A DNA stretch of 41,708 bases from Geosiphon pyriformis (Eukaryota > Glomeromycota > Glomeromycetes > Archaeosporales > Geosiphonaceae), in assembly GCA_016748015.1 (NCBI GenBank), contig JAAOMT010000436.1, positions 9,667-51,374 of the forward strand, in the 5' to 3' direction. The notes beneath the pieces are model-generated. The model saw nothing but the letters and a program-made list of their open reading frames with translations, was not told where the DNA came from and did no database searches. This document shows positions 1 through 10,285 of this stretch, piece by piece. Within the stretch, counting starts at the first letter, position 1, and every line of letters begins with the position of its first letter. The translations under genes were made by a program, and so were the position numbers.

Positions 1-210
1 TGTTATAATATCTTAATTATTTGCTAAATTTACTATAATTAACATTATTTTTTTAAAAATAAAAAATATCTAAATTATTTTACCAAGTTTTAAGAAAGTA
101 AAAAACTTACTAAAAATATTTATATTAGAAAAATAATTTTTAATAATTTTTAATTTATTTTAAAAAAACTTGTTATTAACAATTAACAATCTATATTTAA
201 AGTAAAAAAT
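1..210. other. AT-rich flank, no gene
   Basis: Almost pure A/T sequence with no reading frame resembling a known protein and no clear repeat. It looks like heavily decayed intergenic or transposon-derived DNA. Base composition steps up sharply at about 225, where the first element begins. Confidence 0.6.
199..210. repeat. possible left target-site duplication of the ORF1-only element
   Basis: The 12-mer AAAGTAAAAAAT occurs here and again at 2531-2542, directly after the poly(A) tail. This is the arrangement expected for a LINE target-site duplication. Low complexity in an AT-rich background makes a chance match possible. Confidence 0.45.
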
Positions 211-253
211 AAATAATAAAAATACAAAACCGACTCTTTGGCTCCTTAATTTT

Positions 254-2379
254 ATGACTACGACCAGAGCAAAAAGTAAAAAAACTGCACCTGATATCTG
301 TTCTGAGATATCTAATAAAATTTCAACCAGAGAAGCTCTCTCTGTTGTAGAAGCAACTAGGCAAAATGTTTTAGAAGCCTTCTCTTTATTCAGTAATCAT
401 GAAAAGTTGCCTTTGGTAGTCACTGAATTAACTTCTTCATCTTTGGCTGGTTTTTTACCAGTTAAAATTCCCTCAAAGAGACACACTTGGGTTAGTTCCA
501 GTGTTGCCTCCACTCTGACTAAGAGCCCAAAAGTTTTTAATAATAGACTAGTAAATAAACTGGTCTTCCCCTCTATAGATTCAACACCTGGTGCTTCTGA
601 CACCACCTCCTCAAAAAAAATGGTCAAAAAGACCAAAAGTTCAGAAAAGTGAAGGCAATCGCTTGCCTCTGCTATTGTTACACCGAACTCCTTTGTGGTT
701 TCCAATGAGATCTTAGATGAGATCTCTGTAGCATCATCCGGCATATCATCCAAGATAGACCAAGATCAACCACTGGCTGTGTTGCCAAATATGGTGTTTT
801 CCAGCAGATCATCACCAGTTTTAAAAGCAAAACAATCTTCTTCTGTTGGGTCACCTGTTCTTGGGAACTGGGCTGATCAAATGAAACTGATTCATCTCCT
901 CCTCTAGTTTCTGGTGCTACTTCTGGTAATGCTTGGGAAACTATTATTAGTCATCAAAGATTTGCTGGGTGGGTGGCCTCCACTCTAGTGCCTAGTACTA
1001 TTTTTAAGATCAAATTGGCTCATGTTAAGGCTGTTTTTCAGTCTGTGCATGGTTTCTTGGGTGCTAAATCTGTTTCAAAAGACAATGTGAAGCTTTTCTG
1101 TGTGGAGTTTGCTTCTCAACAATCTTTGGAAGCTGTGTTTCTGGTTGAGCTTACAAGCTCTGTTCATTTGACCACTCTCAAAATTGCCAAGTCTTTGGTG
1201 GTTTCTGAATTTGGTTCCTCTTCTGCTGCTGTTGCGCTGCGTGATGTGCCTTTGGGTGTGTCTGCTGCTGATGTTAAGTTGGCTCTTAGTGTGTTTGGTA
1301 GTGTCACTCATGTTGTAATGAAGTCTGCTGACATTTGGCAATACATGGTAGTTTATTTTGAAAAGTTGGACTCTGCTGTGTCTGCCTTAAAGCATTGGTC
1401 AGTCTTGATAGACAAGGATAATATTAGAATTCTCCTTCTGGTGAATCAAAATGAGACTATTTTGTCTTGTGATAAGTTTAAGACCAAATTGGTCAACCTT
1501 CCCCCTGGCTGTACCACCTTTGAAATCAGTAATATGATTTCTCAGATTGGTGGTTGAACATGTTTCATCCCTTGTTCTCCTAATTCTGGTCATCATTTTC
1601 GGTTTGCTTTGGTTATATTTAACTCTCAAGGTGATTTGGATTCTGCTGTAGTCAAGACTGGTACTCTAAGGAAATGCCGTATCTGGTGGAAAACTCCTGG
1701 CTGCCGGCATTGCTTTAGGTGTCAAGAAATAGGCCATCTGGCCGTGGATTGCAAGATTTCCCCACCTTCCACTCCTAAGGTTTCCAAGGTTTTCAAGTTT
1801 CATTTTGTGGGTTCTGTTTCATATGCTAAGACTTCTGTTCTTTCTGGTCTTTCTGAGTTTCTTCCTTTGGTGGCTCTTTTGGCTGCTTCTGCTGCTGATC
1901 CTGCTGTTGATTCTAGATTGAATTCTTTGGAAAAGCAGATTTCAGATTTGGCTGCTCTGATTAAGTCTATTGTTGAGCCTGTTGGTTTTTTGGTTGCTTT
2001 AGTGTCTCGTCTTCTTGATGATAATACTGTTAAGACTGTTCAGGTTGAGAAAGATATTATTTCCATGAAAAGTGCTGCTAACAATTTCTCTAACCTTATG
2101 GTCAGAGTTTCTAAGAACATTGCTTGTCTTAGATCTGAGGTTGACTTTGGTAATATGGATTATGATAGTATGCTGGCTGCTAAGCCTTCCTTTTTAAGTG
2201 AGGACACTATTGAGTGTGTTATTGCTTTGTGGCATATGTCTGGTGCTGAAACCAGAGGCAATATTGAGTCTACTAGATTGTTTCTTAGTGAGTTTATTTT
2301 TGACTTTAGGAATTTGAATAGTATCATTGAGAGAATTTGTGGATTGGGATTATTCTCACCTATTTTTGATTCAGCATAG
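254..2379 (+). pseudogene. LINE ORF1 (Gag-like; two RRM-like domains and a CCHC knuckle), broken
   Basis: RNA-binding chaperone-type protein of a non-LTR element, about 708 codons from the ATG at 254. The N-terminal ~220 residues are Ser/Thr/Lys-rich. A first RRM-like fold lies near 1195-1420, with ALRDVP resembling RNP2 and QYMVVYF resembling RNP1. A second lies near 1480-1690. An intact zinc knuckle CX2CX4HX4C follows at 1711-1752. The C-terminal third is Leu/Ser-rich and may be helical. Breaks are TGA at 650-652, where related proteins appear to have Trp, a one-base loss near 881-883 moving frame 2 to frame 1, and TGA at 1555-1557. The natural stop is TAG at 2377-2379. Function is inferred from domain order and the poly(A) context. 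Confidence 0.75.
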
Positions 2380-2385
2380 TGAATT

Positions 2386-2490
2386 CTTGATTGGGCCGAG
2401 TGTCTGATCATGTGTAGAAAATGCATGATTTACACCTATAATGTAATCTCTTATGTGGTATCATAGTTTTAGGTAGTATTTGGGTCTCAC

Positions 2491-2495
<5 letters not shown>
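2386..2495 (+). other. 3' tail shared with the complete LINE
   Basis: Non-coding tail between the ORF1 stop and the poly(A). By eye it aligns over its whole length to the tail after ORF2 at 10037-10143, with matching blocks such as TGTAGAAAATG and GTTAAAA at the very end. In LINEs such a tail can be what the reverse transcriptase recognises during target-primed reverse transcription; that role is inferred here. Confidence 0.7.

Positions 2496-2533
<38 letters not shown>
2496..2533 (+). repeat. poly(A) tail, 38 nt
   Basis: Uninterrupted run of 38 adenines directly after GTT at the end of the shared tail. This is the mark of target-primed insertion of a polyadenylated RNA. The other LINE tails in the window are short or interrupted, so this copy looks youngest. 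Confidence 0.9.
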
Positions 2534-2538
<5 letters not shown>

Positions 2539-2542
2539 AAAT

Positions 2543-3309
2543 TTATAAACTAGAATGTTTATTAGTAGTTTTAATAAAAAAAACAAAAGCAAAAAAAAGT
2601 TATTTAAAACATTATTTTTATTATTATTATTGTTATTAAAATTAATTATACTTAGAAATTTTCTTAATACTTGTTTTATTACAATTTTTTGGCATTTTAA
2701 AAGTTATATTAACATTTTTTCTAATAAATTTATTACTATTTCCAAGCTAAAAACTTATTTCTTAATTAAAATTTATTTTTTAAGTTTATACTTTTTGTCT
2801 TAATAATATTTTCAGTCTTAAAACTAATTTTTTTTTAAGTAATAGACTATTCTTAAAAATACTAATACTAATAATTACAATAAGTTTTTTTAATATTCTA
2901 CTTTTATATTTTTTTTATTGATAAGTCTATGATAATTAAGCCAAAACTAGATTATTTTTTGATTTTTTTATATTTAAACAAAAAAAATTTGAAAATATCT
3001 AACTAAATAGTAAAAAAAAATAAAATTAAAAATAAAATTAAATAAAAAATATTAAAAAAAACAGTACATAATAATTAGCTAAAATTATATTATAGTAAAT
3101 TAATATTAATAACATAAATACTTAAAATTAAAACATAAATACTTAAAATTAAAACATAATTATTATTAATATTATTAAATTAAATTTCATAAAATTTAAT
3201 ATTAATAATTTTAATTAAATATTATTTAAAAGATAATTAATTTTAGATTATATTAAAACAATTTTACAAACATAAAAATTTATGCAAAAAAATTTACAAT
3301 AGTAATCAA
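2543..3309. other. AT-rich spacer, no gene recognised
   Basis: About 770 bp between the ORF1-only element and the next LINE. Short open frames here are Phe/Leu/Ile/Lys-rich artefacts of base composition. A small 21-bp tandem repeat is present near 3111-3152. No homology to the neighbouring elements was recognised, although a strongly decayed fragment cannot be excluded. Confidence 0.5.
3111..3152. repeat. 21-bp tandem repeat, two full units
   Basis: Two identical 21-bp units beginning AACATAAATACTTAAAATT, followed by a partial third (AACATAATT). It is a simple AT-rich tandem duplication with no evident function. Confidence 0.75.
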
Positions 3310-3437
3310 AAATAAAAATTTCTTTCTCTTCTACATTCCAAATTCTCCAAAGAGCACGTTTTTAAAAGAAGTTTTTTTGTTTTTTGTTTTTTCTACTTGC
3401 TATATTTCACTATTTTCTTACAAATAATCCATTTGTT

Positions 3438-5344
3438 GTGGACCTAGAAGCTGCTCCCAGCAGTGGTATGTTGAATAAAAAGGCTCCTGTTGGTGCTTTT
3501 TCTGGCTCTACTGGTGGCCCCTTCTCTCAAAAGAAAAGGGTTTCTCTTTGCCATATGATTCAGTTTGGTGATAAACATAAAGCTGCTTTGGCCAAACCTC
3601 GTTCTAAAGGAAGTCAATACTCAAATATGGAAAGTGATTCTGGTAACAGTGTTGCTAGTGACATATTGGCTGGTGGTGGTGATGGTTCTCTTTTTGGCTC
3701 AGCTGCAACAACTCCTAAGGTAAAGAGGGTTAAAAATAATTTGGATTGCGGTTCCTCTCTTGGTTCCTTGGATTATAACATAGATGATAATAATGGTGGT
3801 CCCCTCCCTCCTCCTCTTGGTATCTCTCTGGACAGGATTTGGTTAGACCCTAAGATTATTAAGACTCAGGTAGAAGTAGCGTTTAAGAAATTATATGCTT
3901 TGAATATCAATATTTCAAATGTGGAAGGCAAATTAGTGACAGCAAAGACTCAGCTCATAAGGAAAATTTTCTCAAAAATCATTGGTTTGGGGGGGCCACT
4001 ACCCCCTCAAAATTTGAAGGGATCATCAGATCCACATTTACATCAGAAGAAAGCATGAAAAAAGCTGCATCATTGGCTGGAAAAAATGGGATCATTGTAA
4101 ATACTGATTTCAAGAGACAAGGAGTGTGCTCAAATCGGACTGTGGTGATAAAAGAAATTCCCATGGACATGCCAAAAGAAATGATCATCACCACAGTATC
4201 CGAGTATGGTCAGATTGTGTCTATCAAAGTTCAGTTAATTGGACTATAGCAGAAGGCTATAGTGGAGTTTGCTGAATCTAGCCAGGCTGATTTGTTAGCA
4301 TCAAAATGGTCATTTCTAATTCGGAAAGATTCTGTGCGTGTGGCCAAGGCTGTGGGAGATCATGAGACATGGGCTTTTAGGGATCAATTCAGGATGCTTC
4401 TTTTTACATTGCCAGTGGAAATGACAGCTCATGATCTTGGGACTCTTTTGGAAGAGGCTGGTGGAAAAACTTGTGTTATTAATTGTTCATTGGAGACTGG
4501 CAATAAAACTCGCTGTGCTGTGGTCTGTTTTGAATCTGATGAAGCTATGGAATCAGCTTTTCACACGGAGTCTATCTTTGGTAGTGTGAAATTCTCATGG
4601 GCTAGGTTGGATTTAGTTTGCTGTAAACAGTATGGGAAGTTTGGTCATTCTGTCTTGAAATGTAATGCTGGGGTTGCGTCAGCTTCTCAGTCATCCAAGT
4701 TATTTAAAAAACCTGCTAACTTGGATACCCATCTACAGTTGGCCAAATTATATGCTAAAAAAAAGGTTCCAATCTCTCGTTCTGTTGCTTTTGGAGGCAA
4801 ATCCTGGGCCCAAGTGGTCTTAGTTGCTTCAGCCTTTCATAGTCCTCATGATGGCTCTGGTTCTGGTTTTTTGCCCTTTGGTGCTTCAAGTTCTGGTGGT
4901 ACTCCTCCCCCTCTTTCTATGGTCAATTCCCCCTTGGGTACACATTTGGCACGTCTAAAACACTCTGTAGAGCTCTTATTTGATCAAATTTTGAATATTC
5001 TTCTTCGTTTTGACAATCTCAGTTTGGTGCCTTCGGCTCCTTCTTTTAGTGTGATTCTTTCTGTGGATATTTCTCACCCATCTGTTTCTAATTTTCTTAT
5101 GGTTGCTGACTTTGACTTGGGCTCTAACATGGTATTAGATGCTTCTTTGGTTTAGCCTATTTTTCTTTCTTCTGGCAATGACAATTTTCAATTAGGTGTG
5201 AGCAGTTCCAAGGTGCTAACTTCTAAAGTTGGCATTTTAGAGTCGAAGTTGGTTGTCTTAGATGCCTCCATTGGCTCGATTTTGGTGAAGTTAGAGCAGA
5301 TGTGTGCTGGTTCGGGTCCTCTGGTCCTCTCCTCATCTCAATGA
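3438..5344 (+). pseudogene. LINE ORF1 (RRM-RRM-CCHC), broken
   Basis: Gag-like RNA-binding protein of about 635 codons. The ancestral start is probably the codon at 3438, now GTG: the homologous minus-strand copy has ATG followed by GAC at 22901. The next ATG is at 3468. RRM-like domains lie near 4130-4340 and 4395-4600. The knuckle at 4622-4663 reads C-X2-Y-X4-H-X4-C, so its second Cys is Tyr (TGT>TAT). A +1 shift in a run of seven G (about 3988-3994) moves frame 3 to frame 2. In-frame TAG codons are at 4247-4249 (expected Trp) and 5153-5155. The natural end is TGA at 5342-5344, overlapping the ORF2 start. Sequence similarity to the ORF1 at 254-2379 is weak, but the layout is the same. Confidence 0.8.
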
Positions 5345-8300
5345 CCAGTTATATTTGGAAGATTGTTACGTGCAACATTTAGGGTATCAATGTTTCTGCA
5401 AAGCAAACAGATGTTGTTCATTGGCATGTAAGCTTGGGAAATATGGTTTTTTTTTTACTGAGACAAAGTTAAGGTCCTCTGCTGGGCCATAGATAAAGGA
5501 TAAATTTGATAGAATGCAAATTTTTTCTTTAGAATTGAATAAAGGTTTTATGGGTGCTGGAGTTGCAATTGTTATGAACACTTCTTTGGCTTGTCATGTA
5601 TCTAAGATGGAGGAGATTCCTGGTCAGGTTGTTTCTGTTTGGCTCTTGTTTAAGAGCAAGCTCTCGGTTACTGTTTTGGGATTGTATGCTGGTGTCTCTT
5701 TTGGGGCTAGGTTTGGTCAGGCTTCTGAAGTTAACTTTCTCATTGCAAAGGCTGTTAACTCCAGCAATTTTGTTATCTTGGGTGGGGACTTTAATGAGAA
5801 TAGATCTGGTAAAAGTGCTAGTTTTAAGTTTTGTTTGAGTTTGAGTTTGGTCAATTCATTTGTTGGTCATTATTTGGCTGATTCTCATACATGGAGCAAT
5901 TTGAAAGGAGTTGGGAAAATGCTTGATTACATTTTTGTTGGTGGTAATTTGTCTTTTGCTGTTGCTGGTCACCAAGTTGTCTCTGTTTCAGATTTTTTTA
6001 ACACCAATCACAGGGCAGTTGTAATTTTGGTCAGTTTGAGTGGGCTTTTGGATGTACAATTGAATAGTTTGCGCAAGCAGGCAAATAAAGATTGTTGGAA
6101 GTTTAAAATCAAGAATGCTGACTGTACTGGATGGGCAAAGTTTAAGGATCTTTCTTCAGCAAAACTCTTGTCTTTGAGTGAGATGTTTTTTGGTGCTGAA
6201 ATGTGTGGTGATGTGGATGCTATGTGGGCAGTTTTGGTGAGGGCTGTGGTAGATTCTGCTGATGTGACATTTTCAAGGCATTGGTTTAGTGAATTCAAGT
6301 GCTCAAAAAACTAACATTCTTCTAGGTTTTTTGGTCTGGAATTGTTGGTGGCCAAGATTGTCAAGAAATTTTGCTCGGGTGATTTGCTGGATACTGATTG
6401 TCTTGTAAGTAAATGGTTGACTCTGAATGATGCAAAGACTCATGCTTTCAAGGACTTGGTTAGTTCAGGGGTTAAATCTGATGTTGTTGTTAGGCATTTG
6501 TCTTTGGTTTGCAGAGATTACAGAAGGTCAAAGATGTTTGAGTCAAGATTGGCTGAGAAAGCTTTGGTTAGGAAGGCGATTGAGAAGTGCATGGATAATT
6601 TCTGTTTGGATAAGAGTAATATGATCAGGAGTGTATTGGAAAAGCCTTTTCGCAAGTGGTGTTGGATCACTTGATAGTTGATGATAATCTGGTGTTGTTG
6701 CCTGAAGAGATGAAGTCAAGCATGGACAAGATAATAGAAGAGTGGATAAGGAAATGCTCTGTGCAGTCTGAGCTTTCTGATCTTTGGGCTCGTTAATATG
6801 TGCCTTTGGACCATGTTTGGAATGATGCCTTTTTGGGTGTTATGAGGGTGATCAGTATGGGTGAGTTGCTTTCTGTTGTTGGTGATCTGCCTGATGGCAA
6901 GGCTGCTGGTTTGTCTGGTGTTCCTAATGAGTTGTGGAAACATGGTGGTGAGGTGGTTTTGGGGTGCCTGTTGGCACTGTTTAATAAGTGTTTGTCTGTT
7001 GGTATGGTGCCTGTTTTGTGAAAAAGGGCTTGGGTGTCAATGATTCTTAAGCCTTATGACTGGGATGGAGTTCTTATGAACACTCGGCCTATTGCTTTGA
7101 TTGAGACTGCTAGAAAAATTCTTTCCAAGATTCTGTTTGATTGTATTTCAATGGCTTGTAGCAAATTCAATGTTCTTTAAGGTGATAATTTTTTGGTACT
7201 GAAGGGTACGTCCACACAGTCTCCAGTGTTTGCTGTTGGTTTGGTGATTGAGGATGCCATTAAGAAGGATAGGGAGTTATGGTTGGTCTTACAAGATATG
7301 CGGAAAGCTTACGATTCAGTTGGGTGGCATTATTTAAGGACTAGTTTGTGATGTATTAAGATGTGTGAGAGGTTTATAAGGTTTTTTGGTGGTATTTATG
7401 AGGATAGAGTTAATAGGGTAATGACTGACTTTGGTTTGTCTGGTGGTTATAAGGTGTATGATAGACTGGATCAGGGTGAGGTCTTTTCGCCACTTCTTTG
7501 GAGAATTTTTTACGATCCACTTTTGTGTAAAATTAAGAGGCATGAACAATTGTGTAAGTACTGGATTGATACTAAGTTTGTTTCAAAGTCTGGCAGAATT
7601 GAGAGCAGTGGTGGTTTGACATCGTATTTTTCGGCTGGTGCATTTGTTGATGATATGATCTGGGTTGGGAATTGTCAGGCTTCTATTCAATATGCTCTGA
7701 ACATTGTCAGTGAATTTTTTGTGATCAATAATATTTCTATCAACAGTGAAAAGACGGTAGCTATTCTCATCAATCAGGGTGTTAAGGTTGCTTTGCTAAG
7801 CATTTGCAGTCAGCCAATTTCTATTGCCAAAAAAGAGGAAGCACATTGGTATCTAGGTATTTTTCTGTCAACTGAGGGGCTTTCCAAGCCAAGTGTTGCC
7901 AAGGCTTATGCAAATGTGCATTTCTTTGTCAATGTTGTGCTTAGGAAAGCTATTACAAACAAACAGTTCTCATATCTGGTGTTGGCTGTTTTGCAGCCTA
8001 TCATTAGCTATTGTATTCAGTTCAGTTTTGTCTCTTTTAATGTTTGTTGTAAGTGGGATGTCTTGATTAGAAAGGGTCTTAGGTCTAAGGCTTGTCTCTT
8101 CCGTGATTTTCTTGACACTGCTTTGCATCATCCCTCATTGTATAATATGAAGCTTTTTGAGCAGATGCAGTCAGAAGGGAAGATTGCTGCTCTGATAGTG
8201 TTCTCTAATGCCTTTGGTATTCTTGGGCATTTGTTTAGACATAGGTTTTTGGATCTGCAGGTTCTTGGTTGGGCTCCTTTAGATCCTTTGCAGTTTCTGG

Positions 8301-10023
8301 TCAGGTTGCTATTAGTCTAGTGAACAATTTTTTAGCTGGGATGGTGAAGATTTTTTTGGGCAATGAGCTTTCTTTGGTGAACAACCTCCCCACTGTATTT
8401 TGTAGTCCTGGTCATTTTCCATTGTCTTCTATTCTTGGAAAGTTTCTGTATTTTGACTCAGTCAAATCTCTTAGACACTTCAGTGTTGCTTTTAGTGATC
8501 AGCTTTTTGATAAAAAAGGTGTTTTGTTGGATTGAAAAACTTTTCGTCATTGGAAGAGATTGGATCTGCATAGCCCTGTGCCTCATTGGTTCTTGGTTTC
8601 TTCTGAGTTTTTGAAGAGTCAGAGTTGTTCATTTTTTGGTTCTATTGGCTCTGCAGAAAAGCTTGGTTTGGACATTCTGGAGTTTGGGGAATTTTCTGCA
8701 GTAAAAGATAGATTGCATAACATTTGGTCAGGCTTTTTTGAAGTTTTTACAGATGGATTTTTGAGAAATGCAGGCTCTGCTGAAGTCATCTGTGGTGCTG
8801 CTGCATACTTTCCGGTTTTGGATAAGAGCATTGGTGTTGCTGTTAGTGGTCTTTTGTCATTTACTATGACCGAATTGCAGACTGTCACTTTGGCTTTGGA
8901 GTGTGTTCCTTCTTTAAATACTGTGGTGTTACGTTTTGACAGCCAGGCTGCTATTGACGCATGTGTGTCTGAGATGTCTTTGGTCACCTCTGATTTCCGT
9001 AATCAATGCTGGCTGGAGAGGCATCATATTTTCAATTTGGTCAAGGATAAGGATCTTAGTGTAAGTTGGGTTAAGGTAAAAGGCCACTCTGGGATTCCTG
9101 GTAATATGGAAGCTGACTTGGCTGCTGGGGCTGCCTCTGGATCTCCCTTTTTCTTTTGTGGCAATGTGTGTGAACATTTTTTGGTTGCTGAGGGTATTGC
9201 TGTTTCTGGTAATGTCTGTCATTTTGTTAGGGATATTTTTTGGTCTGTTTGTTGTGCTCGTTGGGAAGCTGGGCCTGGTTGTGACATAATTCCAGATGCG
9301 ATGATTGGTTGTATAGACTGGGTTGTCATGGTAAAGGTGTGGCATCTTGACTCTCATATGCTCACAGGGTTCACTAGCCAGGTATCCTTAATGCTTTACA
9401 CTTATATTATGAAGGCTGTGCACAGAAGATTACCAGTAGTGGTAAGGAAGAAGTTGTATAATAAGCACTACCCTAATGTATTATGTTTGTTTTGCAGTGG
9501 GGTGGAGTTCTCTGACCACATTTTTACTTGTGTTCATAAGTCTGGCATTTGTGGTAAGATTTTGGCTGAGGCTTCTGCCCGTTGGTCAGCTTTGGCTGGC
9601 AGTTTCTCTGCTTCTGCCGTGTTGCAAGTCTTGTCTCAATGTTCCATTGATGTTGGGTTGTACACTTTGGTTTGCAAAGAGTTTGTGCTGGGGGAGTGAT
9701 ATAAAGAAGCTTGCAGTATTTTTGAGGATAGAAAGGTAGCAACTACTCAGATTGTTGATTATGTCAGGTTCGTGGTTGAGTTACATCATGCTAAAGTGTG
9801 GTTGGCTAGGGCCAGCCACTGGATGGTGATGGAGAAGGCTGGTCTGGTTTGTGACAGTGGTGTTGTTTCTGGGCTATCTCGTGGTGTGTCTTTAGTTTTG
9901 TCTGATGGTGTTGTAAAATTGCTTGGTGTGGCTGATTCTTTTGCTGTTAGCTTTGGTTGTCAGAAGCCTTATTGTTTCTTTTCTGGTCTGGGTGGCAGTG
10001 TGTGGGTTATTATAGGTGTTTAG
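5341..10023 (+). pseudogene. LINE ORF2 polyprotein: APE endonuclease, RT, RNase H, zinc finger; broken
   Basis: ORF2 opens at ATG 5341, overlapping the ORF1 stop as ATGA. Endonuclease (about 5360-6030) keeps Asn in TCN, TETK, LGLYAG and GGDFNEN, but the final SD/DH motif reads NTNH with Asp>Asn at 6006-6008. Reverse transcriptase (about 6650-8250) keeps QGEVFSPLLW and the catalytic FVDD at 7643-7654. RNase H (about 8740-9140) keeps TDG, the E of TELQ, DSQ, the GHSG His and the last Asp. A zinc finger CX2CX7HX4C lies at 9484-9531. In-frame stops: 5380, 5490, 6312, 6794, 7019, 7178, 7349, 8533 and 9697. Frame changes: the T10 run at 5447-5456, near 6654 and near 8309. The final TAG is at 10021-10023. 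Most stops sit at expected Trp or Gln codons. Confidence 0.85.
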
Positions 10024-10160
10024 TGTTGTCTTGTCTGGCCTGAGTGGCTAGCCACATGTAGAAAATGTGTGAGTCGCATTTAGTGTGAGCCTCTTAGTTT
10101 GGCTCTATGTACTAGATAGCGATTGGGCTACACTCGTTAAAATGTTAAATAAAAAAAAAA
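10024..10160 (+). other. LINE 3' tail and short A-rich end
   Basis: Non-coding 3' tail related to the tail of the ORF1-only element and, on the minus strand, to about 25410-25535. It ends GTTAAAA, then a short A-rich stretch. Beyond about 10165 comes AT-rich flank that is repeated after the second copy at 11020-11129. Confidence 0.7.
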
Positions 10161-10265
10161 TAATCAAAAATTAAAACAATAATATATATTTCAAAAAACA
10201 TTAACAATATAATTTAATAATTAGTCAAAGACTTATAATAATTAAATTTAAATTTAGAAATTACA

Positions 10266-10285
10266 NNNNNNNNNNNNNNNNNNNN
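10266..10285. other. assembly gap, 20 N
   Basis: Exactly 20 N. The sequence left of the gap (9405-10265) is repeated to the right (10286-11129), and the gap edges match internal points of the other copy. This is the usual signature of two overlapping contigs joined without merging. Confidence 0.95.

Larger units (their letters stand above)
211..2530 (+). mobile_element. ORF1-only LINE-like retrotransposon
   Basis: This ~2.3-kb unit starts in a GC step near 211-226, carries a single LINE ORF1 (254-2379), has a ~115-bp 3' untranslated tail and ends in a pure A run (2496-2533). No endonuclease or reverse transcriptase follows ORF1. The tail is clearly related to the 3' tail of the complete LINE at 10024-10140: both share TGTAGAAAATG, CTCTTA, TTGGG and CACTnGTTAAAA in the same order and spacing. 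The simplest reading is a non-autonomous element mobilised in trans by a LINE reverse transcriptase that recognises this tail. An internal deletion of a larger LINE is the alternative. The long unbroken A tail suggests a fairly recent insertion. Confidence 0.7.
3310..10165 (+). mobile_element. near full-length LINE (ORF1 + APE-RT-RNase H ORF2)
   Basis: A non-LTR retrotransposon of about 6.9 kb. The 5' edge is set near 3310 because the same leader (CCTAAAG/TCCAAAG AGCA...TTTTT(A)AAA GTTTTTT) is seen before the other ORF1 copies near 23080-23130 and, on the minus strand, near 22940-22985. ORF1 and ORF2 are both recognisable. The 3' end is the tail at 10024-10140 followed by a short interrupted A run. 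The domain set of RRM/CCHC ORF1 plus APE, RT, RNase H and a C-terminal zinc finger puts it among APE-type LINEs with RNase H (I/Tad1-like in the broad sense); the clade needs a tree. It has many stops and three or four frameshifts, so it is not autonomous as assembled. Confidence 0.85.

Noticed and set aside
397-753. 118-codon minus-strand open frame opposite ORF1
   Set aside because: Shadow of the plus-strand ORF1; the plus frame carries the conserved domains.
2555-2803. 82-codon plus-strand open frame
   Set aside because: Composition-driven Phe/Leu/Ile/Lys string in A/T-rich DNA, with no motif and no neighbour context.
8929-9357. 142-codon minus-strand open frame
   Set aside because: Antisense shadow of the RNase H and C-terminal region of LINE ORF2.
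10024-10160. tRNA- or 5S-derived SINE head in the shared tail
   Set aside because: No A/B box arrangement or tRNA fold was recognised; the similarity is to LINE tails only.
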